A stretch of 64,000 bases of DNA from Actinomadura chibensis NBRC 106107 (GCF_001552135.1 NZ_BCQP01000055.1:28410-92409), one strand, 5' to 3'; positions 24,119-32,518 are shown, counted from the stretch's first letter. A program made the numbers and translations. Notes: generated from the sequence alone by a model not told the origin.

Positions 24119-25939
24119 TCAGGGGGTCACGATGGGGAAGTCGGGCTCGGGTGCGTCCATGACGGCCAGCAGCCTTCGCAGGGCCGCCGCGTCACCGGAA
24201 CTGGTGATGCCTTCCGGGCCTTTCCCCGCTATCAGCGCGAACAATTGCGGACGGGTGAGCGTGAGCGTCAGATCGGCGCCATCGGTATCGCCCGTCACCC
24301 GCCGGTGAATGAGGACGCCGTTGGACAGCATCATCCGGTACCGCTCGCGGGCGTCGGTGAAGTCCCAGTCGATGGTGACGTGCTCGTCCCATGCCTTTGG
24401 GCCGTTCACGCGGATCGCCATCGAGTCGAAGACCTGCTCGACCGTCAGCCCGGCGGTCATTCCGCCGGAGATGCTCATCGGGACCGGCTTGATCCCCTCG
24501 CGCAGTTCCATCGCGCCGGTCAGGTAGAAATTGCGCCACGTCCCGTTCTCCGCGCCCCGGCCGAGCCGCTGGTAGACGTCGGCGAGCCCGGACTTGGCGT
24601 CGGCGTTCTCCGGGTCGGCGAACACGACATGGTCGTAGAGGGTCGCGGCGAAACGCAGATCGCCCTTATCGGCGTAGTCGCGGGCCATCGACATCACCTT
24701 GGACGCGCCGCCCATGCATTCCACGTACCGTTTCGCGTTCTCGACCGGCGGGTGCTCCCAGAGATGCGCGGGATTGCCGTCGAACCAGCCCATGTAGCGC
24801 TGGTAGATCGCCTTCACGTTGTGGCTCACCGAGCCGTAGTAGCCGCGGGCGTGCCAGGCGTTGGCGAGGGCGGGCGGCAGTTCCATCTGCTCCGCGATCT
24901 CGATGCCGGTGTGGCCCTGGTTGAGCATGCGCAGCGTCTGATCGTGCAGGTAGGCGTACAGGTCGCGCTGCTGCGAAAGGAAGGCGACGATGTCGTCGCG
25001 TCCCCAGATCGGCCAATGGTGGGACGCGAACGCCACGTCACTGGCGTCGGCGAACAGCGTGATCGCCTCGTCCAGATAGCGCGCCCACACCCGCGCGTCC
25101 CGGACGAGCGCCCCGCGCAAAGTCAGGATGTTGTGGAGGTTGTGCGTGGCGTTCTCGGCCATGCACAAGGCGCGCCGTTCCGGGAAATGGAAGTTCATCT
25201 CCGCCGGAGCCTCGGTTCCCGGCGTCGACTGGAAGACGATCCGCACGCCGTCCAGGACTTCCTCCTGCCCGGTACGGGTGATGTGCGTGTTCGGCGGGAC
25301 GAGCGAGACGCGCCCGGACGACGCGGTCTGCCCGAGGCCCGTCCCGACCATTCCGTCCGGGCCCCGCTCCAGCAGGACGCCCGCGTGGTACATGCCGCGA
25401 CGGGCCATGGCCGTCCCCGCGTACACGTTCTCCGCGACGGCGTTCTCCACGAATCCGGCGGGCGCGACGATCGGCACCCCGTCGGCGTTCCCGGGCGCGA
25501 CGACGCCCTCGGCGCCGCCGAAATGGTCGACGTGCGAATGGGTGTAGACGAGCCCGGTGACCGGACGGTCGCCCCGGTGCTCGCAGTACAGCCCGAACGC
25601 GGCGGCGGCGGTCTCCACCGACACCAGCGGGTCGATCACGATCACCCCGCGCTCGCCCTCGACCAGCGTCATGTTCGACAGATCCAGGCCCCGCACCTGG
25701 TAAACGCCGTCCGTCACCTCGAAAAGGCCCTGCTTGGCGCACAGTTGCGACTGCCGCCACAGGGACGGGTTCGCCGTGTCCGGGCAGGGGGCGTCGAGGA
25801 AGGCGAAGACGTCGTTGTCCCAGACGACCCTGCCGCCCGAGTCCCGGACCACCCCCGGCGACAGCGACGCGACCAGGCCGCGTTCGGCGTTCTCGAAATC
25901 CGTCCGGTCGGTGAAGGCGAGATCTCCCATGGCGTCCAT
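24119..25939 (-). CDS. Linear alkylsulfatase, metallo-beta-lactamase fold
   Basis: A 606-residue enzyme of the SdsA1-type (type III) alkylsulfatase family, which cleaves sulfate from primary alkyl sulfates such as SDS. The metal motif is THSHVDHFGG at 133-142. Other family blocks are MAENATHNLHNILTLRGA, SHHWPIWG and RYMGWFDGNPAHLW, followed by a C-terminal SCP2-like lipid-binding domain (VNGPKAWDEHVTIDWDFTD). No signal peptide is evident. ATG 25939 or 25930 and TTG 25963 are possible starts; none has an ideal ribosome site, so the N-terminus is uncertain by up to 11 residues. Confidence 0.92.
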   Translation of the reverse strand: MDAMGDLAFTDRTDFENAERGLVASLSPGVVRDSGGRVVWDNDVFAFLDAPCPDTANPSLWRQSQLCAKQGLFEVTDGVYQVRGLDLSNMTLVEGERGVIVIDPLVSVETAAAAFGLYCEHRGDRPVTGLVYTHSHVDHFGGAEGVVAPGNADGVPIVAPAGFVENAVAENVYAGTAMARRGMYHAGVLLERGPDGMVGTGLGQTASSGRVSLVPPNTHITRTGQEEVLDGVRIVFQSTPGTEAPAEMNFHFPERRALCMAENATHNLHNILTLRGALVRDARVWARYLDEAITLFADASDVAFASHHWPIWGRDDIVAFLSQQRDLYAYLHDQTLRMLNQGHTGIEIAEQMELPPALANAWHARGYYGSVSHNVKAIYQRYMGWFDGNPAHLWEHPPVENAKRYVECMGGASKVMSMARDYADKGDLRFAATLYDHVVFADPENADAKSGLADVYQRLGRGAENGTWRNFYLTGAMELREGIKPVPMSISGGMTAGLTVEQVFDSMAIRVNGPKAWDEHVTIDWDFTDARERYRMMLSNGVLIHRRVTGDTDGADLTLTLTRPQLFALIAGKGPEGITSSGDAAALRRLLAVMDAPEPDFPIVTP

Positions 25940-26002
25940 TTCTCCACCCGCATACCAACCCAAAGTCCCCGGCTGGCAAAGGCTCCTCGACCGGACGCCC
26001 CG

Positions 26003-26113
26003 TCACGCCCGGCGGTGCGGACAGGTGGTGGGCAGGACCGTGGCCCCGGCCGCCGCGATCCGGCGGACCAGCTCCCACATCTGGAGCTGGCTGCGCGGGT
26101 TCGGCCGAGAAAG
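26003..26113 (-). pseudogene. Fragment of ABC transporter ATPase (DrrA-like)
   Basis: Read leftwards, about 37 codons encode NPRSQLQMWELVRRIAAAG then ATVLPTT before a TGA. This resembles the segment just after Walker B of drug-type ABC ATPases (DPRSR-MWE-VR---G-TVLLTTQ). There is no upstream ATPase core and the D-loop is damaged, so it is a decayed remnant. It lies in an otherwise non-coding 270-base gap. Confidence 0.5.
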
Positions 26114-26131
26114 GCGGGGAAATGGTGGTGC

Positions 26132-26187
26132 CACGCCGGACAAGGGCGGTTGTCCGCACAATTCCTTCGGCCCTTGTCCGGCGTGGT
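26132..26187. repeat. Perfect 16-bp inverted repeat
   Basis: CCACGCCGGACAAGGG at 26132-26147 is repeated inverted at 26172-26187 around a 24-base spacer. It could be a terminator for the leftward secreted-protein gene or a trace of a lost mobile element; the adjacent ABC fragment favours past rearrangement. Confidence 0.7.
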
Positions 26188-26211
26188 CAATGATCTTCTA
26201 GGGGCGGGGGA

Positions 26212-26601
26212 TCAGTCCCAGTTGATGGCTTCCTGGGTCAGGAGTTCGCGGCCCTCGTAGACGGAGACGACGGCGTTCGTGCCGCGGCCGTCGGGGGACG
26301 GCGTGAGGTCGAGGCCCTGCCACTGGTCGCCGGCGGCGACGTTCGCCGCCGAGGTGACATGGCGTCCCGTGACGTAGTCGATGTCCACCCTCACCTGGCT
26401 GTCGGCCGAGCAGTGGACGGACCAGCCGTCCGCCGCGATGCCGTTCGGGCCCAGGTCGCGGACCGTCACCTCGTCCGCGAACAGCCTGGCCTCGCACGAC
26501 GTGTCGGCCTTGCCGGGGGCGGCCAGGGCGGGGGCCGCCACCGGTCCCGCCGCCAGGGCGGCGACGACCAGGGACGTTCCCGCCAGGATCGCTTTGCGCA
26601 T
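26212..26601 (-). CDS. Small secreted protein, unknown function
   Basis: A 129-residue protein starting at ATG 26601 with AAGGAG six bases upstream. It has a Sec signal peptide (MRKAILAGTSLVVAALAAG..., cleavage near PALA-APGK). The mature part has two cysteines (SCEARLF; VHCSADS) that may pair, and is predicted beta-rich (VRVDIDYVTG; AVVSVYEGRELL). No family recognised. Monocistronic. Confidence 0.8.
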   Translation of the reverse strand: MRKAILAGTSLVVAALAAGPVAAPALAAPGKADTSCEARLFADEVTVRDLGPNGIAADGWSVHCSADSQVRVDIDYVTGRHVTSAANVAAGDQWQGLDLTPSPDGRGTNAVVSVYEGRELLTQEAINWD

Positions 26602-26760
26602 CACACTCTCCTTTTTGCGCAGGATCTTCTTGCATATTCACCGTTCCATCCCGGCGGTAGGGCGGTAAGCCTCGGAAAGGCAGCCCAAAGGGCAGCGATC
26701 AGTGCCCGCGGAGCACCGGGCGCGGTGACGCGCGAACCCGTTGGAAGAATGGCGGAATTG

Positions 26761-27741
26761 TCAAGCCCGATGGGGGGAGGATATGTCCACCCATTGGCGG
26801 TAGGCGGCCATGTCAACGTTGCCGCCGCACACGATGGCGGCCACGTGCCGTCCGGCGAAGCGGTCGCGGTCTTCGAGCACCGCCGCGACGCCGAGCGCGG
26901 CGGACGGCTCCACCACGAGGCCCGCGCGGTCGAGGAGCAGCCGCATCCCGGCGATGATCGACGCCTCCTCCACCAGGACGGCGTCGTCGGCGACCAGCAG
27001 GAGGTCGTCCAGGACGGCCGGGATGGGACGGCGACCGGCGACGCCGTCCGCGATCGTGTCGGTCGAGTCGGTGGTGACGACGCGCCGCCCGCGCCACGAC
27101 AGCGTCATCGCGGGCGCCCCGAGCGGCTGGACGCAGATCACCTCGACGCCGGGCGCCAGCGCCTTCACCACGTGCCCGACGCCGGTGGCCAGCGCACCGC
27201 CGCCGAGCGCGATCAGGACGGCGTCGAACGCCGGGCCGGACTCCACCAGCTCCAGGCCGATGGTCGCCGCGCCCTCGCAGGTCTCGATGTCGAGGCTGTC
27301 CTCGACCAGCCGGACGCCGTCGTGCCGCGCGATGGCCGCCGCCCGCTCGCGGGCGAGGTCGAAGTCGCCGTCCACCAGCTCCAGCGTCGCGTCCAGCGCG
27401 CGGATGCGGTCGAGCTTGGCGGCGGGCGCGAAGCGGGACGCGACGACGGTGACCGCCAGCCCCCGCTCGCGGCCCGACCAGGCGAGGGCCTGGCCGAGGT
27501 TGCCCGCGCTGGCGCACACGACGGCTCGTGAACCGTTCGAGGCGAGCAGGCTCGAGACGACCTCCGTGCCGCGCCCCTTGAAGCTCCGGACCGGGTTCGC
27601 CGTTTCGAGCTTGACGCTCACCGCGCACCCGAGATCGGGTTCGAGCGCCTCGCAGCGGTAGAGGGGGGAGTCGAGGAAGAGCGGGTCGATCATCCGCCGG
27701 GCCGCCCTGATCCGGGCGAGGTCGAGACGCGTCTTCGGCAC
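26761..27741 (-). CDS. PLP-dependent threonine/serine dehydratase-like enzyme
   Basis: A 326-residue fold-type II PLP enzyme. Lys55 in VRSFKGRG is the Schiff-base lysine, ASAGNLGQALAW is the substrate loop and LGGGALATGVG the phosphate-binding glycine loop. The arrangement matches the threonine ammonia-lyase/serine racemase group without a C-terminal ACT domain, so catabolic or racemase activity is more likely than allosteric biosynthetic IlvA. It is divergent from the ArsR gene. Confidence 0.85.
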   Translation of the reverse strand: MPKTRLDLARIRAARRMIDPLFLDSPLYRCEALEPDLGCAVSVKLETANPVRSFKGRGTEVVSSLLASNGSRAVVCASAGNLGQALAWSGRERGLAVTVVASRFAPAAKLDRIRALDATLELVDGDFDLARERAAAIARHDGVRLVEDSLDIETCEGAATIGLELVESGPAFDAVLIALGGGALATGVGHVVKALAPGVEVICVQPLGAPAMTLSWRGRRVVTTDSTDTIADGVAGRRPIPAVLDDLLLVADDAVLVEEASIIAGMRLLLDRAGLVVEPSAALGVAAVLEDRDRFAGRHVAAIVCGGNVDMAAYRQWVDISSPHRA

Positions 27742-27765
27742 GGTACGGCAGCGTAGCGACGCGCC

Positions 27766-27803
27766 TTGACACGCTCCAATGGTAAGCCGTAGCTTACGGT
27801 TCG
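27766..27803 (+). promoter_or_regulatory. ArsR promoter and operator, apparently leaderless
   Basis: TTGACA (27766-27771) and TAGCTT (27790-27795) are spaced by 18 bases. A dyad GTAAGC-CGTA-GCTTAC (27782-27797) overlaps the -10 box. The GTG at 27803 lies seven bases after the -10, where transcription should begin, so the mRNA is probably leaderless and autorepressed. Confidence 0.7.
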
Positions 27804-28126
27804 TGGATGCTTACCAAAGTGGTTCCGGATGGGAGGCGCTGGGCGATCCCACCCGGCGCGCCATCGTGGTCTGCCTGGCCGAGCGGCCGAGCGCCGTCGG
27901 CCAGTTGGCGGAGCGGCTGCCGATCAGCAGGCCCGCGGTGTCCCAGCATCTGAAGATCCTCAAGGACGCGGGGCTGGTCACCGACCGCGCCGAGGGGACG
28001 CGGCGGGTGTACCGGCTCAACCCGGCGGGCCTCGCCGCGCTGCGCGACCAGCTGGAGACGTTCTGGGACCGCGCGCTGAGCGGCTACCAGGACGTCGTGG
28101 ACCAATCGACCGAGGAGAGATCATGA
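27803..28126 (+). CDS. ArsR-family repressor
   Basis: A 107-residue winged-helix regulator. GTG 27803 is chosen because it sits at the predicted transcription start; ATG 27779 would lie within the promoter. The core (WEALGDPTRRAIVVCLAERP; LPISRPAVSQHLKILKDAGLV) is the SRPBCC-associated ArsR type, which lacks the metal-binding cysteines of classic ArsR. It overlaps the SRPBCC gene by four bases (ATGA), a widespread pairing. Confidence 0.9.
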   Translation: MDAYQSGSGWEALGDPTRRAIVVCLAERPSAVGQLAERLPISRPAVSQHLKILKDAGLVTDRAEGTRRVYRLNPAGLAALRDQLETFWDRALSGYQDVVDQSTEERS

Positions 28127-28605
28127 CCCAGGCAGCGGACGTGGTGGTCCGCCGGACGATCGTCGTCGACGCGACGGTCGAGCGGGCCTTCGAGATGTTC
28201 ACCGCGCGCTTCGGCGACTTCAAGCCGCCCGAGCACAACCTGCTCGGCGCGCCGATCGCCGAGACCGTGTTCGAGCCGAAGGTCGGCGGACACATCTACG
28301 ACCGGGGCGAGGACGGCACCGAGTGCCGCTGGGCGCGCGTCCTCGCCTTCGACCCGCCGGACCGCGTGGTGTTCAGCTGGGACATCAGCCCGCAGTGGCG
28401 GATCGAGACCGAGCCGGACAACACGAGCGAGGTCGAGGTCCGGTTCGTCGCCGAGAGCCCGGAGCGCACCCGCGTGGAACTGGAGCACCGCAACCTCGAC
28501 CGGCACGGGCCCGGCTGGGAGTCGGTCCGCGACGGCGTCGACAACGACGAGGGATGGCCGCTGTACCTGGCCCGGTACGCCGCCCTGGTCGCCGAGTCCG
28601 GCTGA
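28123..28605 (+). CDS. SRPBCC (AHSA1-like) domain protein
   Basis: A 160-residue START/Bet v1-like protein (VVDATVERAFEMFTARFGDF; EPKVGGHIYDRGEDGTECRW; PPDRVVFSWDI; RVELEHRNLDRHGPGW). These form a hydrophobic ligand cavity. Gene pairs ArsR-SRPBCC are common, and the ArsR probably responds to a ligand linked to this protein; neither ligand nor reaction is known. Confidence 0.9.
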   Translation: MTQAADVVVRRTIVVDATVERAFEMFTARFGDFKPPEHNLLGAPIAETVFEPKVGGHIYDRGEDGTECRWARVLAFDPPDRVVFSWDISPQWRIETEPDNTSEVEVRFVAESPERTRVELEHRNLDRHGPGWESVRDGVDNDEGWPLYLARYAALVAESG

Positions 28606-28610
28606 CCCGG

Positions 28611-28626
28611 GAGCCCGGCCGGGCTC
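28611..28626. terminator. Palindromic terminator between convergent genes
   Basis: GAGCCCGGCCGGGCTC is a perfect 16-base palindrome placed between the convergent stops at 28605 and 28634. Confidence 0.65.
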
Positions 28627-28633
28627 AGGCCGC

Positions 28634-29011
28634 TCAGGCTTCGCGGGCGAAGGACGCGCAGTCGGGGCACTCGTCGAGATACCGGTGCCGGCATTCGACG
28701 GTGTGCCGCAGGAAGGAGATCGCCCGCCGCCGGTGGACGACCTCCGCCTCGAGCGCCTCGATCTTCGCCTGCACGACCGCCTGCGCCGTGGCCTTCCGCG
28801 GCGACATGGCGGCCGTGATCTCGGGCAGCGACAGCCCGACCCGCCGCAGTTTCAGGACGGTGCGCGCCTGCTCCAGCGCGTGGTCGTCGTAACTGCGGTA
28901 TCCGCTCGCGTCGCGGGGCACGGCGAGCGCGCCCGCGTCCTCCCAGTGCCGGAGGACGTGGGCCGCGACGCCGAGCTCCGCGGCGGCCTGTCCGATCGTC
29001 CTTCCCGCCAC
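28634..29011 (-). CDS. MerR-family regulator
   Basis: A 125-residue regulator; GTG 29011 (VAGRTIGQAAAELGVAAHVLRHWED) is the natural start of the winged-helix domain, with AAGG upstream. The dimerisation helix follows, and the C-terminus carries C-x7-C-x2-C (ECRHRYLDECPDC), possible metal or redox ligands. It is divergent from the NAD(P)-binding gene whose promoter has MerR architecture, so it probably activates that gene. Confidence 0.88.
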   Translation of the reverse strand: MAGRTIGQAAAELGVAAHVLRHWEDAGALAVPRDASGYRSYDDHALEQARTVLKLRRVGLSLPEITAAMSPRKATAQAVVQAKIEALEAEVVHRRRAISFLRHTVECRHRYLDECPDCASFAREA

Positions 29012-29018
29012 GCGCGCC

Positions 29019-29049
29019 TTGCCTTCATGTCGACCTGAACCCCTACCGT
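29019..29049 (+). promoter_or_regulatory. MerR-type promoter with 19-bp spacer and dyad
   Basis: TTGCCT (29019-29024) and TACCGT (29044-29049) are spaced by 19 bases, the stretched spacing typical of MerR-activated promoters. The dyad TTCA-T-GTCGAC-C-TGAA (29024-29039) lies in the spacer. ATG 29057 is eight bases after the -10, suggesting a leaderless transcript. Confidence 0.65.
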
Positions 29050-29056
29050 TCCGATC

Positions 29057-29944
29057 ATGCCCGACACTCACCCCGGCGGCACCCGCCGCCGTCCATCGGT
29101 CCTGGTCACGGGCGCGAGCGGCAACCTCGGCCGCGAGGTCGCCGCCCGGCTCGTCGCGCGCGGCGCGCACGTTCGGGCGCTGGAGCGGCGGCGGAGCCGC
29201 CCCCGTCCGGGAACGGAGCCGGTGGTCGGCGACCTCACGGATCCCGCCGTTCTGCGCGAGGCGCTGAACGGAATGGACGCCGTCTTTCTCGTCTGGCCGC
29301 TGCTCGACTCCGCTCCGGCCCGTCCGCTGGTCGCGGAACTGCGCGCGGTCCGCGTCGTCTACGTCTCCTCGGCCGCCATCGACGACGGCGCCGAGCGCCA
29401 GAGCGACCCCATCGTCCAGGTGCACGCGGACATGGAGGCCCTGCTCCGCGACGGCGGCGTCCGGCCCGTGGTGCTGCGCAGCGACACGCTGGCGTCCAAC
29501 ACGCGCGGCTGGGCGGCGCAGTTGCGGGCGGGCGACGTCGTGTCGGGCCCGGACATGGCGCCCACACCCGTCGTGGACGAGCGCGACGTCGCCGAAGCCG
29601 CCGCGACCGTGCTCCTCGCGCCGCACGCCGAACCGGACCAGGGCCCCTACGTGCTGACCGGGCCTGAGGTGCTCAGCCGCGCCGACCTGGTCGCCCGCCT
29701 CGGCGCGGCCCTCCACCGGCCGCTGCGGTTCGAGGCGGTCCCCGCCGACCTCGCGCGGGCGCGGATGCTCGCGGACGGCCGTCCCGAACCGCTGGTGGAC
29801 GCGCTGATCGCCGCCGCCGTGGCGCGGCCGCCGTCGTCCCGCGTCAGCGGCGACGTCGAGCGCCTCACCGGCCGTCCGCCCGGCACGTTCGCCCGCTGGG
29901 CCGCCGACCGCGCCGCCGAATTCAACCGGCCGGACGAAACCTGA
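29057..29944 (+). CDS. NmrA-like NAD(P)-binding protein
   Basis: A 295-residue atypical short-chain dehydrogenase. The Rossmann motif is VLVTGASGNLGREVA at the N-terminus; VVGDLTDPAVL and RVVYVSSAAIDD follow the NmrA/SDR pattern, and ALHRPLRFEAVPAD is typical of the C-terminal part. No Tyr-x-x-x-Lys active site is evident, so it may be a redox sensor or quinone reductase-like enzyme. Controlled by the divergent MerR protein, by position. Confidence 0.88.
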   Translation: MPDTHPGGTRRRPSVLVTGASGNLGREVAARLVARGAHVRALERRRSRPRPGTEPVVGDLTDPAVLREALNGMDAVFLVWPLLDSAPARPLVAELRAVRVVYVSSAAIDDGAERQSDPIVQVHADMEALLRDGGVRPVVLRSDTLASNTRGWAAQLRAGDVVSGPDMAPTPVVDERDVAEAAATVLLAPHAEPDQGPYVLTGPEVLSRADLVARLGAALHRPLRFEAVPADLARARMLADGRPEPLVDALIAAAVARPPSSRVSGDVERLTGRPPGTFARWAADRAAEFNRPDET

Positions 29945-30166
29945 ATCAACGCCCGGAGTGAATCGAATTTCCAAGCGCCGCGCGTTCGGCGGGGCCGGGA
30001 CTGAGCTGCGCTTTCAGAGCCTACTTGACCGCCATTCACGGCAATCGACGGAGGCGGGGAAGGGCGACGCAAAATACCATCGCCGGGCAGACATGCGTCG
30101 CGCCCTTACGGAGCCTCCAGCGGAGCAGGGCGCGACCGACACGGTTCTGCCGAAGCGAGGTCTCCC

Positions 30167-31123
30167 GTGAAACACACCGGCCGTCGTCTGACCCTCCTGT
30201 CCGCCGCCGTCGCGCTGTCGCTGGCACCCGTCCCGCTGTCCGCTACTTCGTCCGCCGCCTCGACCGCGCCGGGCCGTCCCGCGGCGGCCGAGCCCTTCTG
30301 CTACGGGGAGCCCTCGACCCCGGACGCCGACGTCAGCGACCTCAAGGGCCGTTTCGGGCCGTCGAACTGGATGCCGGTCCTCCAGGAGATGTACCGGCGG
30401 CGCTGGCCGAGCGGGGAGAAACTCGCCGTCGCGCAGGCGGGCGACAAGTACTGGAGCCAGTTCGTGAACACGAAGAGCTTCGAGTCTTTCGCGGAGTCGA
30501 TGATGGTGGCGATCCACGAGGAGACCCATATGTGGGATCTGGATCCGTCCCGGACGCAGTGGGACGTGCGAATAGCGTCCTGGATCAACGCCTCGCAGCA
30601 GACGACGGCCGTCCCGCTGCACGGCGGCTTCCCCCGCAAGGAGATCCTGCCGCTGATCACCGACAAGCTCAGCGACAGCATGGACGGCATCTACCTGCGG
30701 GACTCCCAGCAGGGCGAGTACAAACTGCAGGGCGTCCTCGCGGAACTGAACGCCGGGCTGATGGGGCTGCCCGCCGTCACCGTCGTGCAGGAGTACATCA
30801 AGGGCGTCGGGGCCAGCAACGCCCGGGACATCGCCGCGACCAACCTCCGCTACCTGCTGCTCTACCTGCGCGTCGCCAAGGACAAGCACCCCGACTACTG
30901 GGCCAAGATCAAGAACGAGCCGAAACTGCGCGAACTCGTCCTGATCCAGTTCCTGCGCACCGCGTACTGGCTGGACAGGTCCGCGCCCTACACCGGCAAA
31001 CTCGGCAGCCCCGACGCCGACAAGATCACCGCGACGAACTACTCCCCGGCGAACCTCGCCATCGTCGAGGAGTTCACCGGCGCGACCGTACGCCGCGACA
31101 CCGATAAACACTGCACCACTTGA
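30167..31123 (+). CDS. Secreted protein with HEETH putative metallopeptidase motif
   Basis: A 318-residue protein with a clear signal peptide (residues 1-31, hydrophobic core then SATSSAAS). Residues 117-121 are HEETH (MVAIHEETHMWDL), the HExxH zinc motif; the later AELNAGLMGL may supply further ligands. Only two or three cysteines are present. No peptidase family was recognised, so activity is inferred from one motif. The 222 bases upstream show no clear promoter apart from a TTGACC. Confidence 0.65.
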   Translation: MKHTGRRLTLLSAAVALSLAPVPLSATSSAASTAPGRPAAAEPFCYGEPSTPDADVSDLKGRFGPSNWMPVLQEMYRRRWPSGEKLAVAQAGDKYWSQFVNTKSFESFAESMMVAIHEETHMWDLDPSRTQWDVRIASWINASQQTTAVPLHGGFPRKEILPLITDKLSDSMDGIYLRDSQQGEYKLQGVLAELNAGLMGLPAVTVVQEYIKGVGASNARDIAATNLRYLLLYLRVAKDKHPDYWAKIKNEPKLRELVLIQFLRTAYWLDRSAPYTGKLGSPDADKITATNYSPANLAIVEEFTGATVRRDTDKHCTT

Positions 31124-31160
31124 CACCCATCGCCCCGCCTCGGACGGGGATAGTGGGAAT

Positions 31161-31874
31161 GTGGGCGAAGCAGGGAGAGAGAACTGGCCGATCGGGACGT
31201 TCATGGCGGGGCTGAAGGCGTCGCTCCAGGCCGAACTGCTCGCGATCGCGCCGGAGCAGCGCGTGCGCGCCGGGCAGCGGCTGATGGCGCAGGGCGCGTC
31301 CACCGACCAGGTGCTCGTGCTGCGGGCGCGGGGCAGCCGCTCCCCGGCGTGCGTGAAGGTGGTCGGCGGCCTGGACAACGGCGCGGAGGTCCTCTTCGGC
31401 ATCAGGGTCAGCGGTGACCTGGTCGGGGAGCTGGCGGCGATCCGCGACACCGACCGGTCCGCGACCGTGATCGCGTGCACGGACGGCGCCGTCCACCGGC
31501 TGCCGAAGGAGCGGTTCCTGGGCTTCCTCCACCGCAATCCGGAAGCGTGGCGGCTCCTCGCGACGATGCTCGGCGACCGGCTCGACTGGGCCAACCAGCG
31601 GCGGCTGGACTTCGCGGGGTACCCCGTCGACCAGCGGCTCGCGCGGGTCCTCGTCCAGCTCGCCGAACGGCACGGCTACCCGGACGAGGACGGCGTCAAC
31701 CTCGGGATCGAGCTCACCCAGGAGGAGCTCGGCAAGCTGGTCGGCGCCGCGCGGGAGTCGGCGGTCAAGGCCGTCAAGCAACTGCGCGCCGCCGGGCTGA
31801 TCAGGACGGGCTACCGCCGCGTCGTCGTGTCCGACCTCCGGGGACTGCGGGAGTTCGCCATGGTCAGCCGCTGA
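31161..31874 (+). CDS. Crp/Fnr-family cyclic nucleotide-type regulator
   Basis: A 237-residue protein, GTG start at 31161 (ATG 31203 is an alternative). The N-terminal cNMP-binding beta-roll (RVRAGQRLMAQGASTDQVLVL; SGDLVGELAAIRDTDRSATV) includes a GELA-x-R-DR-SATV phosphate-binding cassette close to the Crp consensus. The C-terminal winged helix (LTQEELGKLVGAARESAVKAVKQL) binds DNA. Its 3' end overlaps the convergent membrane-protein gene by 11 bases. Beside a cyclase-like gene it is a natural sensor of that enzyme's product. Confidence 0.88.
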   Translation: MGEAGRENWPIGTFMAGLKASLQAELLAIAPEQRVRAGQRLMAQGASTDQVLVLRARGSRSPACVKVVGGLDNGAEVLFGIRVSGDLVGELAAIRDTDRSATVIACTDGAVHRLPKERFLGFLHRNPEAWRLLATMLGDRLDWANQRRLDFAGYPVDQRLARVLVQLAERHGYPDEDGVNLGIELTQEELGKLVGAARESAVKAVKQLRAAGLIRTGYRRVVVSDLRGLREFAMVSR

Positions 31875-32331
31875 CCGACACCCAGAGGACCTTGGCGAGG
31901 GCCAGCACCACCGACGCCGCCGTCCAGGGGATCGCCCGGACGACGTGGTGGTGCTTCAGCGCGGCCGCCCCGGCGAGGGTGCGGGCCATCGCCCACGCCT
32001 CGTCCCGCTGGGCGGCGGCGTCGGCGGGCAGCCGCTCGGTGATCCCGAGGATGCCGAACGCGCTGACCGTGGGCTCGCCGCCCAGGCGCGGCCGGATCGC
32101 CTGGGTGAGGTGGACGCCCGCGCCGACGAACACCGCCAGGTAGCCGAGGGCGAAGAGCGCGGACGTGTCGCCCGCGGCGCTCAGCACCGCCGCCGCCGAA
32201 CTCGCGAGCACCGCGTACAGGACGGAGACCTTCGCGTCGGCGTGCTGCAGGTAGTTCTGGAAGGTTCCCATGGCGTTCAGGGCGACCATCGCGTCGTGTT
32301 CGGCGTCATGAGCGATGGAATCGGAATCCAC
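31864..32331 (-). CDS. PycTM/SLATT-like membrane effector candidate
   Basis: A 155-residue protein starting at GTG 32331 with AGGAG six bases upstream. It has three hydrophobic segments (about 28-52, 57-80, 130-153) and the stretch NYLQHADAKVSVLYAVLASS, matching the N-L-x-x-AD-x-K pattern of Pycsar transmembrane effectors and related SLATT proteins. Known PycTM proteins disrupt membranes when a cyclase makes cCMP or cUMP. It is convergent with the Crp gene and divergent from the cyclase-like gene. Family assignment is from memory of the motif. Confidence 0.65.
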   Translation of the reverse strand: MDSDSIAHDAEHDAMVALNAMGTFQNYLQHADAKVSVLYAVLASSAAAVLSAAGDTSALFALGYLAVFVGAGVHLTQAIRPRLGGEPTVSAFGILGITERLPADAAAQRDEAWAMARTLAGAAALKHHHVVRAIPWTAASVVLALAKVLWVSVSG

Positions 32332-32518
32332 ATTCTCTCCTCACGGCGGACTTCGCGTACGTTCAGCGAACCAGCCCGGAGGCTCCGAGATCAGGTACTA
32401 ATCCGCAATGCCGGAGTGATGTAGCCGACCTGCCCGAAACGAGTATTTGTACAGCGTCTACCGCTTCGGGGCGTGCGACGATCCCGATTCCCGACTCCAA
32501 CTCGCCAAGGGGGGCACG

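Noticed and set aside
27779..27802. ATG 27779 as start of the ArsR gene
   Set aside because: It lies within the predicted -35/-10 promoter and adds residues not typical of the family.
29945..30166. Search for a small gene or riboswitch before the HEETH protein gene
   Set aside because: No conserved aptamer core, strong hairpin or supported small frame was seen.
30167..31123. Assigning the HEETH protein to a named peptidase family
   Set aside because: Only the five-residue motif is recognisable; the flanking sequence did not match a family I know.
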